Of a stretch of DNA of 64,000 nucleotides, positions 27,841 through 37,589 are shown piece by piece. The position numbers and the translations under genes are program-made. The stretch lies in contig OY761554.1 in assembly GCA_963664655.2 (NCBI GenBank), forward strand, positions 2,170,001 to 2,234,000, given 5' to 3'. Position 1 is the stretch's first letter, and the number at the start of each line of letters is the position of its first letter. Origin of the DNA: Desulfospira sp963664655 (lineage in GTDB: Bacteria; Desulfobacterota; Desulfobacteria; Desulfobacterales; Desulfobacteraceae). The notes beneath the pieces were generated by a model, which did no database searches, was not told the origin of the DNA, and saw only the letters and a program-made list of their open reading frames with translations.

Positions 27841-30800
27841 ATGAGACATGTTTTTTGGGGTACGGGCATTATCATCGTGTTCGCATCGCTCGCAGCCGGC
27901 TTTTCATCCAGCTTCATATCCGGGGCCTTCGCTGTGGGTGAAATATCGCAACTGCCTGTTTCGGCAGGAAATATCAATTGGGGTATCCTGGCTTTGGCCG
28001 GGGTGGCGCTATTGGCTGCGCTGTACTGGAACCGCAGAATTTCCAAAGAAATCAAAGCGCGCCGCCAGGTGGAGAAAAGCCTGGACGATGTAGCGACTGA
28101 ATTAAGCAAGGTTTTGGAAAACGTCCAGGCCGGAATTCTTTTTTTAAGGGGTGACAGAAGCGTTTATAAGTGCAATGAGCGGCTGGCCAAAATTCTGGGG
28201 TATGAGAAGCTTGAGGACATGATGCCCATAACGGTCCGGGACATTCATCTGACCCGGGAGCGGTTTGAAAATTTCGGTAAAAATTATTACCAGAAACTTA
28301 AGGAGGAAACCGTTTATGTGGAGTATGAGCTGTGCCGGAAGGACGGCAGCCCGGTCTGGTGTTCCCTGAAGGGCAAGGCCTTTGACGACAAACGGCCGGC
28401 GGATCTTACCAAAGGCGTCATCTGGCTGGTTGACGATATCAGCCAGCGCAAGAAGGCCGAGCAGGTTGCCCAGGACCAGCTCATGCTCCAGTCGGCCCTG
28501 ATCAATACCATTCCCTATCCCATCTTTATTAAAGATATTCACAACCGGTATGTGGGCTGTAACAAGGCCTACGAAGACCTGTTCCAGACCACACGGGACC
28601 AGATTATCGGCAAAATGGTCCTTGATCTCGAACTTCTCCCCCTTGACGTGCGGAAGACCCACCACGATGAAGATGCGGATCTGCTGCTCAAAGGCGGCAT
28701 GCTTCATCGTGAATTTCCCTATAACTATACGGACGGCCGGTGCCATCATGTCCTGTACCGGGTCTCCTCCTTTGATCTTTCCGATGGCCGGCGGGCCGGA
28801 CTGATCGGCATTATCGTGGACATCACCGACCTCAAGCAGGCCCAGGAGAAGGCCGAGGAAGCCACCCGGGCCAAATCTGATTTTCTGGCCAACATGAGCC
28901 ATGAAATCCGGACCCCCATGAATGCCATCATGGGAATGACCCATCTGGCTTTAAGGACCGATCTTTCAGGCAAGCAGCGCGATTATCTGGAAAAAATAGA
29001 CGGCTCAGCCAAGGCATTGCTCCACATAATCAATGATATCCTGGACTTTTCAAAAATTGAGGCCGGCCGGCTGGAGATGGAAAAGACCGACTTTTTTCTG
29101 GAGGACGTGCTGGATAATCTGGGCAGCCTCATGCAGGTGAACACAGGGGAAAAAGGACTTGAACTGCTCTTTAAGGTGGCTTCCGAGATCCCGGTGAACC
29201 TGGTGGGCGATCCCCTGCGCTTAGGCCAGGTGCTGATCAATTTTACCAGCAACGCCGTCAAGTTCACGGAAAAAGGGGAAATCGTCGTAGCCGTGGAGGA
29301 AGTGGAGCGGTCATTAAAAACCACGAAACTTAAATTTTTAGTTTCAGATACCGGGATCGGAATCCCCGAAGAGAAACGGGCCAAACTTTTTCATGCCTTT
29401 ACCCAGGCCGATTCCTCCACTACCCGAAAACATGGCGGTACCGGTCTGGGCCTTGTTATCAGCCAGCGTTTAGCTCAGCTTATGGGCGGAGAAGTCGGGG
29501 TGGAAAGCACGCCGGGCAAGGGCAGTACCTTCTGGTTTACCGGGGTTTTCGGCCTCCAGAAGAATCCGGACAAAGAGATGCACTTTCTGGCCGATGATTT
29601 CTACGGCATGCGGGTACTGGTGGTGGACGATAATAAGGTGTCCTGTACCATTCTAAGCGAAATGCTTCGGGAAATGGGCTTGTCCCCGGAAATCGTCCAT
29701 ACCGGCGAAGAGGCGATCCGTGCCCTGGAGCAGGCCCCGGCAGATTTGCCCTTTGAGCTGGTTCTCATGGACTGGCGCATGCCGGGCATGGACGGGATTG
29801 AGACCTCTGTTAAAATACAACGCAACGACCGGCTTCCCAAGACGCCAACGATTTTCATGGTTACGGGGTATGGCCGTGAGGAGGCCATGAAGCAGGCCCG
29901 GGATGCCCAGTTGAGCGCATTCCTGGTCAAACCCGTCAACCGGTCGGTTCTGTTTGATACCATTGTCAATACCCTGGGATGTGGCGTGCCGGAAAAATCC
30001 GGAACCCGCCGGGCTCTAGAACCGGATTTGCCGGAAGTCTCCGCCATAAAAGGGGCCCGCCTGATGCTGGCCGAAGATAATTTGATCAACCAGCAGGTGG
30101 CCCGGGAACTGTTGGAGCAGGCAGGATTTGTGGTCAGTGTGGCTGAAAACGGCCAGGAAGCCGTGGACATGGTGAAAACCGCATTGCAGGATGCGACAAC
30201 AAAGGACAGCGTTGTTTACGACGCCATTCTCATGGATATCCAGATGCCGGTCATGGATGGGATTGCCGCCACCAGAGCCATTCGCAGCCTGAAAGGGGGG
30301 GAAGCCCTGCCCATTATTGCCATGACCGCCCATGCCATGGCCGGAGACCGGGAAAAGTCCATTGAAGCCGGCATGGTGGACCATGTAGCCAAACCCATTG
30401 ACCCGGCCGAGCTTTACAACGCGCTGCTTAAATGGGTCAGGCCGCGCGCCGCTGTCACATCCCTTTCCCTTGAACCTTCCCCTGCTCCTGAACCTGCCCC
30501 TTTGCCCGCCGCCAGGCCGAAACCGGCACCTGTCCCCCCCCCCGGGGCCTCTTCCTTACCCGCACCCCCCAAAGATGACAGCCTTCCCGATTTGCCGGGC
30601 TATGATGTCAAAACCGCCCTGAACCGGGTCCGTGGGAATATCAAACTGTATATTTCCCTTCTGAACAGCCTGCGAACCGATTACATGGATGCGTCTGAAA
30701 AGCTGACGTCCCTGCTTGAAGCGGGGGCGGTTGAAGATGCGGAGCGTCTGGCCCATACCGTCAAGGGCATTGCCGGAAATCTTGGCCATAATGAACTGCA

Positions 30801-31179
30801 ACATGCCGCCTGTGAGGTGGAATACGGCATCCGGGACCAGGTTGAAGGCCTGGCCGGCCGCCTGGCCGCCTTTTCGGCGGTGCTGGCCAAGGCCCTTGAT
30901 GCCTTAGCGCCCCTGGCCAGGCAGGAAGAAAAAGCCAAAAGGCCGGCCGTTCCGGATGATCAGGTGGATGTCAGGGCCTTGCGCGATGCCCTTGAGGGGC
31001 TGCTGCCCTTTGTCCAGTCCCGGAAAATCATGGAATGCCGGGAACGGATGGCGTCCCTTAAAGCCTTGCCCTGGCCGTCCGGCCTTTCGCCGGAACTGGA
31101 AGATTTGAACCTCTATCTGGGGAAATATAAATTCAAAGACAGCGTGGCAATCATTGAAAATTTACTGAAAGCCATGTAG
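27841..31179 (+). CDS. Hybrid sensor histidine kinase (PAS-PAS-HisKA-HATPase-REC-REC-HPt)
   Basis: About 1112 residues. Two membrane helices lie in the first 70 residues. Two PAS domains follow (VLENVQAGILFLRGDRSVYKCNERLAKILGY and TIPYPIFIKDIHNRYVGCNKAYEDLF). The kinase core has ANMSHEIRTPMNAIMGMTHLAL with the phospho-histidine, the N box NFTSNAVKFTEKGEI, and DTGIGIPEEKR with GGTGLGLVIS. The first receiver shows VLVVDDNK and LVLMDWRMPGMDG, the second MLAEDNLINQQ and ILMDIQMPVMDG. A proline-rich linker leads to an HPt domain with LAHTVKGIAGNLG. It could run a full phosphorelay internally. ATG 27832 is an alternative start three residues upstream. Confidence 0.94.
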   Translation: MRHVFWGTGIIIVFASLAAGFSSSFISGAFAVGEISQLPVSAGNINWGILALAGVALLAALYWNRRISKEIKARRQVEKSLDDVATELSKVLENVQAGILFLRGDRSVYKCNERLAKILGYEKLEDMMPITVRDIHLTRERFENFGKNYYQKLKEETVYVEYELCRKDGSPVWCSLKGKAFDDKRPADLTKGVIWLVDDISQRKKAEQVAQDQLMLQSALINTIPYPIFIKDIHNRYVGCNKAYEDLFQTTRDQIIGKMVLDLELLPLDVRKTHHDEDADLLLKGGMLHREFPYNYTDGRCHHVLYRVSSFDLSDGRRAGLIGIIVDITDLKQAQEKAEEATRAKSDFLANMSHEIRTPMNAIMGMTHLALRTDLSGKQRDYLEKIDGSAKALLHIINDILDFSKIEAGRLEMEKTDFFLEDVLDNLGSLMQVNTGEKGLELLFKVASEIPVNLVGDPLRLGQVLINFTSNAVKFTEKGEIVVAVEEVERSLKTTKLKFLVSDTGIGIPEEKRAKLFHAFTQADSSTTRKHGGTGLGLVISQRLAQLMGGEVGVESTPGKGSTFWFTGVFGLQKNPDKEMHFLADDFYGMRVLVVDDNKVSCTILSEMLREMGLSPEIVHTGEEAIRALEQAPADLPFELVLMDWRMPGMDGIETSVKIQRNDRLPKTPTIFMVTGYGREEAMKQARDAQLSAFLVKPVNRSVLFDTIVNTLGCGVPEKSGTRRALEPDLPEVSAIKGARLMLAEDNLINQQVARELLEQAGFVVSVAENGQEAVDMVKTALQDATTKDSVVYDAILMDIQMPVMDGIAATRAIRSLKGGEALPIIAMTAHAMAGDREKSIEAGMVDHVAKPIDPAELYNALLKWVRPRAAVTSLSLEPSPAPEPAPLPAARPKPAPVPPPGASSLPAPPKDDSLPDLPGYDVKTALNRVRGNIKLYISLLNSLRTDYMDASEKLTSLLEAGAVEDAERLAHTVKGIAGNLGHNELQHAACEVEYGIRDQVEGLAGRLAAFSAVLAKALDALAPLARQEEKAKRPAVPDDQVDVRALRDALEGLLPFVQSRKIMECRERMASLKALPWPSGLSPELEDLNLYLGKYKFKDSVAIIENLLKAM

Positions 31180-31191
31180 TGTTTTTCCATT

Positions 31192-31213
31192 GGCCCTGAT
31201 GTTAACCAGGGCC
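31192..31213. terminator. Hairpin after the hybrid kinase gene
   Basis: GGCCCTG-(8-base loop)-CAGGGCC, a perfect seven-pair stem, lies 13 bases after the kinase stop codon. No T-run follows, so factor-independent termination is uncertain. Confidence 0.5.
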
Positions 31214-31263
31214 GCTTCTGACCGGGATTCAACCTATTCAAGGCCGTGTCAATGAACCCCACT

Positions 31264-31377
31264 TTGTGAAAAACGCAGACCGGAAGAAAAAAGTCCGGAG
31301 ACCGGAAATCGCGGCTCCCTCGGGTTTACGCATTCCGGTTTCCCGTCTTTCGTCTTCGGTCTCCCTGTGCCGGTGGT
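31264..31377. repeat. GACCGGAA-type heptad repeat with inverted halves, reaching into nth
   Basis: The left half has AGACCGGAAGAAAAAAGTCC and GGAGACCGGAAATC. The right half has the complements TTCCGGTTTCCCGTC and TTCGGTCTCCCTGTG. Together they make an imperfect hairpin. The right half overlaps the last codons of the endonuclease III gene (from 31326), where it encodes a basic tail. The same repeat family lies at 37005-37140 around nifV. Confidence 0.6.
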
Positions 31378-32024
31378 TTTCTGGGCGTCACCCCTTTTTG
31401 GGGGCATTCTTTTTGCAGCGGGCATTGGTGGCACAAGGGAGAAACCGGACGGCAGGTCCCCTGGCCGAATGCCACCAGGATGCCGTTGATTTTTTTCCAG
31501 TATTTTCTGGGCAGTTTTTTTCTTAAGGCCTGCTCGGTTTCCGGAGGGGTTTTGGTCTTGACATATCCCCAGATGTTCATGATCCGGTGAACATGGGTAT
31601 CGACGCAGATGGCGTCCTTGTCAAAGGCCACGGCCCGGACCAGGTTGGCGGTTTTCCGGCCCACCCCGGGCAGGGTAATCAGATCATCAATGTTGTCAGG
31701 AACCTTTCCGCCAAAGGCCTCAAGGGCCTGGGGCAGCCGGGCCAGGTAACCGGCCTTGGATTTGTAAAACCCCACCGGGAAGATCAGTTTCTGGATTTGC
31801 TCCCGGGAAAGCGCAAAAAGCCCCCTGACATCCGGGGCCGCTTTGAACAGTCGTTCCGAGGCCTTTGCCGTCACTTCATCCTTGGTCCTTGCCGATAAAA
31901 TGGTGGCCACCAGCACCTTAAAGGCTGACCGGGTCTGAACATGGATCAGATCCACCACCGGCACCTGGTAGGTGGCCGTTTCTTTTTCTAAAATGTCAAC
32001 AAAATGGGAAATATTGATGGCCAC
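31326..32024 (-). CDS. nth: Endonuclease III-type DNA glycosylase/AP lyase
   Basis: A 232-residue HhH-GPD base-excision-repair enzyme. The helix-hairpin-helix LITLPGVGRKTANLV carries the catalytic lysine, and CVDTHVHRI holds the catalytic aspartate. The iron-sulfur loop CRPVSPLCHQCPLQKEC has the expected C-x6-C-x2-C-x5-C spacing. The last roughly 18 residues (RKPPAQGDRRRKTGNRNA) are encoded by the degenerate repeat next to the gene and are not part of the family fold. It lies 24 bases downstream of the TSUP permease gene on the same strand. Confidence 0.94.
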   Translation of the reverse strand: MAINISHFVDILEKETATYQVPVVDLIHVQTRSAFKVLVATILSARTKDEVTAKASERLFKAAPDVRGLFALSREQIQKLIFPVGFYKSKAGYLARLPQALEAFGGKVPDNIDDLITLPGVGRKTANLVRAVAFDKDAICVDTHVHRIMNIWGYVKTKTPPETEQALRKKLPRKYWKKINGILVAFGQGTCRPVSPLCHQCPLQKECPQKGVTPRKPPAQGDRRRKTGNRNA

Positions 32025-32048
32025 GGTCTGCTGTATTTTGATTTCCTG

Positions 32049-33059
32049 TCAGTTTTTGGGCAGGGGGGCATCCGGAACAAAGGCCCCATGGTCAGGGGTA
32101 ATGGTTTTATACCCCTGTTTGAATATTTTGAAGTGGATGATGGCCAGGTAAACCACCAGGGCACCGATAATGCCGGATCTAAGATTCTGGGGCAGCGGAA
32201 TGATGCTCTGGGTCCACAGGGTCATGAAAAAATCAATGCTCAAAAAAACGGTAAACAGCAGCAGCACGTTTCGCGGCCCGATTTTAATGGCAAAGTAGGC
32301 GGCCAGAAACAAACCGGCGATGGACACCCCGGGGACCGCCGAATACCACAGGGAAAAGGGAACGTCGTGAAACAGAAGGTTGAGCAGGGTACCCATGACG
32401 GAAGTGGCCGCCATAATGGAAATACTGGTGACAATGGATGCGGCCGGATTGATCCGGTAAACCATGGTTAACAGAAAATAAAATATGGTATCAATCCCAA
32501 AACCGATCCAGCCCGAGATCAGCCCCCCGATCAGTGAGGCCATAAAAAAAATGATACAGTTTTTAGGTGTCAGACTGACGGCCCGGTTGGGGTAAGTCCG
32601 TTTAAACAAGATGGAGAAGAAAATAACCTGGGTAAAGATAAACGCAATGGAGTTGAACACCAGGGTTAGAAATTCAGGGTTGTAAATGGGAATAAAAATA
32701 TTGCCCAGGACCATGCCAACGGCCCCCCCGATCAGCGAAACCGGGATCACATTGGTGATGAATAAATTCCGGTTAAGGCAGAACCACCGCAATGACCCAA
32801 GCCCCATCCCATACGCCTGAATCACCAGACTGAACTGGACCACGGTAACCGGGTCCATATGAATGCGGGTCAGGACGGGGAAATAAACAATCCCTGCGGC
32901 GGCCGGGGTAATATTGGCAACCGTTGCCGCAATAATGCCCAGAAAGGGCATAAAATAGAATTTTGACAGGAATTCTTCTTTGAAAAACGGAAACAGAGCC
33001 CCCCAGATCCCAAAGATCACAATTAATGACAGGTAAAAATATTTATAATTGAGTTTCAT
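32049..33059 (-). CDS. TSUP (TauE/SafE) family permease
   Basis: A 336-residue membrane protein with eight or more hydrophobic helices and the duplicated TSUP pattern: IIAATVANITPAAAGIVYFPVLT in the first half, and LIGGLISGWIGFGIDTIFYFLLT with MAATSVMGTLLNLL in the second. The family exports or imports sulfite, sulfonates, sulfoacetate and related anions, which would fit a sulfur-metabolising anaerobe. The substrate is not known. No other transport gene is linked to it. Confidence 0.85.
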   Translation of the reverse strand: MKLNYKYFYLSLIVIFGIWGALFPFFKEEFLSKFYFMPFLGIIAATVANITPAAAGIVYFPVLTRIHMDPVTVVQFSLVIQAYGMGLGSLRWFCLNRNLFITNVIPVSLIGGAVGMVLGNIFIPIYNPEFLTLVFNSIAFIFTQVIFFSILFKRTYPNRAVSLTPKNCIIFFMASLIGGLISGWIGFGIDTIFYFLLTMVYRINPAASIVTSISIMAATSVMGTLLNLLFHDVPFSLWYSAVPGVSIAGLFLAAYFAIKIGPRNVLLLFTVFLSIDFFMTLWTQSIIPLPQNLRSGIIGALVVYLAIIHFKIFKQGYKTITPDHGAFVPDAPLPKN

Positions 33060-33267
33060 ACACGGTTAAATACAGCTGCCATTAATTTTTAAGGGATCGG
33101 TAGACGGAAAAAAGATCCATTCTGGGTCTCCCCGGCATTGGGTTAATTAAAGCATTGTAAGATGGTCTAATGAATAAATCAAGCACCGTTTTTCCCCCTT
33201 TTCAGCCCCTTGACCTTTAAACCGCTTTTCGGTATCCATGATATCAAACGCTATTAAAGGAAGTGTG

Positions 33268-34101
33268 ATGCAACTTACTATCCTTGTGGACAACCAGACC
33301 CTGATTGACCGGTATTTTCTGGCCGAACCCGGCCTGTCCATCCTGATCGAAGATGAGGATGTGACGGTTTTGTTTGACACCGGGTATTCGGATATCTTTA
33401 TCCGGAACAGTATCAAAATGGGAAAAGACCTGACCTGTCTGGACTATGTCGCCCTTTCCCATGGCCATCTGGACCATACCTGGGGCCTTGGCCCCCTGAT
33501 CCGGTACTTCACGGAACGGGCCATAGAGAATCTTGGGTTCAAGCGTCCGACCCTGGTGGCCCATCCGGAATGCCTGACCGGAATCACCCTGGACGGTGTG
33601 GGGGAAATCGGCCCGCTGGTGTCAGAAAAAGAGCTGGCCGGACACGTTGACCTCCAGCTGGAAAAAGGCCCTGTGAGTCTGGGCAAGCACTTGATTTTCC
33701 TTGGGGAAATTCCCCGCGAAAACGATTTTGAAACCTTCCCCGGGATCGGGAAAAAACACGGTTGTGACAAGCCGGATATGGTCCCGGATGATTCAGCCCT
33801 GGTGTACCGCTCTTCTGAAGGGCTGGTGATCATTACCGGGTGCTCCCATGCCGGGATCTGTAATATTGTTGAGTACGCCAAAGCCGTTTGCAGCGATCAC
33901 CGTATTCTGGATATTGTGGGCGGATTTCATCTGTTAAATCCGGGCCGCCATCGAATGGACGCCACGGCCGCCTATTTTAAAGCCCTGAACCCGGGAACGG
34001 TTCATGCCTGCCACTGCACGGACCTTTCATCAAGAGTGGCCCTGTCCGCCGTGGCCAATGTGAAAGAAGCCGGCGTAGGGCTTGGCCTGTCGTATGCCTG
34101 A
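33268..34101 (+). CDS. MBL-fold metallohydrolase
   Basis: A 277-residue metallo-beta-lactamase-fold protein. The metal motif is LSHGHLDHTWGL (HxHxDH), with DTGYS before it, TGCSHAGICNIVEYA further on, and GGFHLL and ACHCT towards the end. This pattern matches the group annotated as 7,8-dihydropterin-6-methyl-4-aminobenzene-phosphate synthase-like, common in anaerobes. Start ATG 33268 follows AAAGGAAG; the frame opens at 33238. It stands alone between divergent and convergent neighbours, and the true substrate is unknown. Confidence 0.85.
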   Translation: MQLTILVDNQTLIDRYFLAEPGLSILIEDEDVTVLFDTGYSDIFIRNSIKMGKDLTCLDYVALSHGHLDHTWGLGPLIRYFTERAIENLGFKRPTLVAHPECLTGITLDGVGEIGPLVSEKELAGHVDLQLEKGPVSLGKHLIFLGEIPRENDFETFPGIGKKHGCDKPDMVPDDSALVYRSSEGLVIITGCSHAGICNIVEYAKAVCSDHRILDIVGGFHLLNPGRHRMDATAAYFKALNPGTVHACHCTDLSSRVALSAVANVKEAGVGLGLSYA

Positions 34102-34151
34102 AGCGTGAGAGGGGGGGAGGGCGCAAATTTTCCCCGGGATTTTAAACCGTT

Positions 34152-35075
34152 TCAAGCCGGGCCTTTGTTTAATTCTTTGGCAATCTTTTTGATGGCGTCA
34201 TCGGCCTGGTCAACCGGAACCTGACAGGTGCCGACCCGTCTGTGGCCCCCGCCGCCGTACCTGAGCATTAAAGAGCCCACATCGGCTGTGGCGGTTCGGT
34301 TGATGATGCTGTAACCGCAGGTGATCACAATATTCTGACGCTGGAACCCCCACATGACCTGCATGGAAATGTTGGCGTCCGGGAACAGGCTGTAAAGCAG
34401 GAACCGGTTGCCGGTGTATATTTCCGCCTGGTCCCGCAGGTCCGTGATCACGATTCTGCCGTCCATTTTGCTGCTGTTTAACAGCATGTCCCTGAACAGT
34501 TTATCCTGTTCAAAGTAGCGGACCGTCCGTTCCCTGATGTCCGGAAGTGATAGGATTTCCTTATCTGTTTTTTGCCGGCAGTAATCGATCATGTCCATCA
34601 TAAGGGCATAGTTGCTGATGCGGTAGTCCTTATAACGGCCAAGGCCCGTACGGGGGTCCATGATAAACGATAGGAGGACCCAGCCTTCAGGCTTGAGAAT
34701 TTCTTCTTTTGTAAACTGGGCTGAATCCGCCTTGTCCACGGCAACGACCAGGGCATCCAGGTGATCGTTATTAAACTGATCGTATCCGCCGTAATATTCG
34801 TAGATCACCCGGGCCGCACTGGGTGCCGACGGATCACTTTTTCCTTCAAAATCCCCAAATGCCTTGCGTTCAAGCTCACTGGAGTGATGGTCAAACCAGA
34901 TACCGCAACCCGGAACAAAAGGAATGTTGGCCAGGATATCCTCGTCGGAAACTTCAACTTTTCCATCCTGGATGTCTTTGGGATGAACGAATTTAATGTC
35001 CTCGATGATCCCTTTTTCCTTGAGAATGGCAGCGCACCCCAGACCGTCAAAATCCGATCGTGTAACCAGTCGCAT
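34152..35075 (-). CDS. DHH/DHHA1 phosphoesterase
   Basis: A 307-residue cytoplasmic phosphoesterase. N-terminal RSDFDGLGCAAIL and GIWFDHHSSELE give the DHH metal site. VVAVDKADSAQFT adds another acidic motif, and GGGGHRRVGTCQVP is the C-terminal DHHA1 glycine-rich motif. The fold includes exopolyphosphatases, nanoRNases and cyclic-dinucleotide phosphodiesterases; the exact role cannot be told. It is convergent with the MBL-fold gene. Confidence 0.85.
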   Translation of the reverse strand: MRLVTRSDFDGLGCAAILKEKGIIEDIKFVHPKDIQDGKVEVSDEDILANIPFVPGCGIWFDHHSSELERKAFGDFEGKSDPSAPSAARVIYEYYGGYDQFNNDHLDALVVAVDKADSAQFTKEEILKPEGWVLLSFIMDPRTGLGRYKDYRISNYALMMDMIDYCRQKTDKEILSLPDIRERTVRYFEQDKLFRDMLLNSSKMDGRIVITDLRDQAEIYTGNRFLLYSLFPDANISMQVMWGFQRQNIVITCGYSIINRTATADVGSLMLRYGGGGHRRVGTCQVPVDQADDAIKKIAKELNKGPA

Positions 35076-35863
35076 TTAGCTCTCCTTTTTTTTGCGAAAA
35101 TTAAAAGATAAGGATAAAATTACCCTAACATAAAACGGCCAGAAAACTCAAATAATAAGTTGATTTTTAAATTCCCGGTCTAAGCGGGCATTCCAGTCGC
35201 TGTCGGGATCGAAGTCGGGAATCAGAATGAGTCGTTACATGGACAATTAACGGGTTGTCAAATCAATAGCCGGGTCTGCTCAGGGCAATCGCATGTGACT
35301 TTCCCACTGTTTAAGCTTACCGAATGCCATTTCAGTGCGCAGCACTGAACCTCTGTGCTACTCAGCTCCAAGAGCTTAAAATTTTATTAAGATTATTCTG
35401 GGGGAAATAACTCCAATAAAATGGACTTGGGATATGGGGCTTGGGATATGGGGATTGCAGCGTCCGTGGCCTCCCCAAGTCCCAAGCCGGCAGTTAGCAT
35501 GGCCCCGTTTGATTTACCCCTCACAAACAACATGTTATATGGACAATGGTGGGCAACGCTTTAAAAAAACTTACGCAAAGGCGCAACGGCGCAAAGCTTA
35601 ACTGCCCTTGGGCAATAGTATTCTTTGCGCCTTAGCGCCTTTGCGTGAGAATATAAAAAAAGAGGGCGAAGCCCACAATTTATAAAACCGGGGGGGGTAA
35701 AGAAGAATAATTCAACCCCTTCGGGATTTCATATTTTTAAACCACAGAGGGGCACAGAGGTTTGGCTTACGCCAAACTGCACAGAGGGGGCAGTCTGGAC
35801 GCGCAAATGGAAATCAATTTCAAGGACGGTTCGACAGCGATAGCGAGGTAGATTCGGCGTTTT
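35076..35863. repeat. 788-base intergenic region rich in degenerate repeats
   Basis: No gene is seen. Several unrelated repeat types lie side by side. They are a GGGATATGGGG/ACTTGGGATATGG block (35425-35500, with a complementary CCCCAAGTCCCAAG), a GCGCAAAGGCG/TTGCGCCTTAGCGCC inverted pair (35570-35648) and an ACAGAGGGGCACAGAGG direct repeat (35745-35790). The first is the same family as at 56561-56756. The region looks like a landing site for non-coding repeats just before the nif cluster. Confidence 0.6.
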
Positions 35864-37072
35864 TCATGCGCTTTCCCGGGCAGCGCTTTCCTCGGCCAGA
35901 TACAGATCAACCAGTTCTTTGGAGGACAGGGATCTTTTCTGGTCAAGGGCGGTTTGTCTGACCCGCGATAAGATTTTTTCGCCCTGGGACCGGGTAATGG
36001 ATATGCCGTAAGACTCCATGGCATGACGGATACCGGCAAACCCGGAATGAAATCCATTGATCAGGGTGGATTTTTCATGGCCCACGGTTTCAGGGGCAAA
36101 GGGCTGGTAGGAGAGGGGGTTTTTCAACAGGCCGGAACAGTGGATACCGGATTCGTGCCAGAATACCCTGGACCCGACAATGGGTTTGGAGGGATGAAGT
36201 GAGGTGCCCGAAGCCCGGGAAACCAGGCCGCAAAGTTTTGAAAGCCCGGCAAGATCAATTCCGGTTCCCATCTTGTCCACCCGGGACAGGGCCATTGCCA
36301 CCTCTTCCAAAGCCGCGTTCCCGGCACGCTCCCCTAAGCCGTTGACCGTTACGCTAAGGGTCTGCGCCCCGGCCATGGCCGCGCTCACCGCGTTGGCCGT
36401 TGCCATGCCAAGGTCATTGTGGCCGTGGAACCCGAGTTGAAGGGCCGGCATTTTTTTTAACAGACCTGAAACCAGCGTCATGATCATGGCCGGGTTGGCA
36501 ACGCCTACGGTGTCGGCCAGGGTGACCCGGTTGACGCCAAGGCTTAAGGCCTTGGCCATGAGCAATTCTAAAAATGGTAGATCTGCCCGGGTGGCGTCCT
36601 GAAACCCCAGGGAGATCCGGTCAAAGTAGGCTTTTGCGCTGTTGATGCAGTCTTCCATCCGCTCCAGGACCCAGGCCTCATCCTTGTTAAATGTCCGAAG
36701 CAGGATGGAAGATGCCGGAAAGCTGATATGTACCCCCGGAGTACCGCACTCCGAGGCTTTTTCAATGTCCTCCTTTCCCGCCCTGCACCAGGAAACCAGG
36801 GGACAAGGCAGATTTAAACGGGTTAATGCTTTGATCTGGCTGAGGGCCGGCTCCCCCATGGCGGGGATGCCGGCTTCCATTTCATCCACACCGGACCAGG
36901 CCAGGGCCCGGGCGATGTCAAGCTTTTCCCCGGTGCTGAACACGACCCCGGGGGCCTGTTCGCCGTCCCGGAGAGTGGTATCCGAGATCCGGACATGAAT
37001 GTTTTCGGACAGGAGACCGGAGACCTCAGACGGGAGGCCGGAGGTTGCAGATTGATTATTAAACCCTGTCAT
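35864..37072 (-). CDS. nifV: Homocitrate synthase NifV
   Basis: A 402-residue enzyme of the isopropylmalate/homocitrate synthase family. The catalytic entry motif ISDTTLRDGEQAPGVVFS (about residues 30-47) is followed by MEAGIPAMGEPALSQIKAL, the HGHNDLGMATAN metal motif and GLGERAGNAALEEVAMAL. It makes homocitrate for FeMo-cofactor; the nif context separates it from LeuA. The first 25 or so residues (SGLPSEVSGLLSE) are encoded by a degenerate GGAGACC repeat, and the ATG at 37072 has no clear Shine-Dalgarno, so the true start is unsure. Confidence 0.92.
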   Translation of the reverse strand: MTGFNNQSATSGLPSEVSGLLSENIHVRISDTTLRDGEQAPGVVFSTGEKLDIARALAWSGVDEMEAGIPAMGEPALSQIKALTRLNLPCPLVSWCRAGKEDIEKASECGTPGVHISFPASSILLRTFNKDEAWVLERMEDCINSAKAYFDRISLGFQDATRADLPFLELLMAKALSLGVNRVTLADTVGVANPAMIMTLVSGLLKKMPALQLGFHGHNDLGMATANAVSAAMAGAQTLSVTVNGLGERAGNAALEEVAMALSRVDKMGTGIDLAGLSKLCGLVSRASGTSLHPSKPIVGSRVFWHESGIHCSGLLKNPLSYQPFAPETVGHEKSTLINGFHSGFAGIRHAMESYGISITRSQGEKILSRVRQTALDQKRSLSSKELVDLYLAEESAARESA

Positions 37073-37140
37073 TTTTTAACTTTATCACCTTTTGATCCCT
37101 TACTGTCTCCTATGGCCGTCTTCCGGTCTTCCGGTCTCCA

Positions 37141-37449
37141 TTATTCCAATACGTATTCTTCAGCAATTTTGCCGTTTTCCAGGGCATCCAGGATTTCGTC
37201 GATGGCATCCTCGGAGTCCACGTTGCCGTACCAGATATTCTCCGGGTAAACCACCATAACGGGCCCCTGGTCACAGAGCTTCAGGCAGCAGGTGGAAGAA
37301 ACGATGACCCCTTCAAGGTCCCGGTCAATGATTTCATTTTCAATATACGGCAGAAAGCTGATGCTGTTTTTCTTGTGGCATTTGCCTTTTGGTTCTCCTG
37401 AGGGTCTGAAGCTTGCGCATACTAAAATGTGGTGTTTGGGTTTTTTCAT
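37141..37449 (-). CDS. Thioredoxin-like [2Fe-2S] ferredoxin of the nif cluster
   Basis: A 102-residue protein of the thioredoxin-fold 2Fe-2S ferredoxin family (Shethna/FeSII-like). The four candidate cluster ligands are in LVCASF, GKCHKK and STCCLKLCDQGP. The C-terminal part VMVVYPENIWYGNVDSEDAIDEIL is typical of the family. Its place between nifB and nifV suggests a role in electron supply or cofactor assembly for nitrogenase. Confidence 0.88.
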   Translation of the reverse strand: MKKPKHHILVCASFRPSGEPKGKCHKKNSISFLPYIENEIIDRDLEGVIVSSTCCLKLCDQGPVMVVYPENIWYGNVDSEDAIDEILDALENGKIAEEYVLE

Positions 37450-37466
37450 TTTACGATCCTTTGATA

Positions 37467-37583
37467 TAGCTATTAGCCATTAGCTATTAGCAGTTAGCCA
37501 TTAGCAGTTAGCTATTAGCGGTTAGCAGTTATCTGTTCGGTTCTGGCTTCTAGCTAATAGCTAAAGGCTAATAGCTAAAAGCT
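37467..37583. repeat. TTAGC/GCTAA inverted heptad repeat between nifB and ferredoxin gene
   Basis: A run of about ten TTAGC units spaced roughly seven bases apart (from 37471) is followed after a short spacer by GCTAATAGCTAAAGGCTAAT. The two halves can pair into one large hairpin in the transcript. Confidence 0.75.
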
Positions 37584-37589
37584 GTTTTA

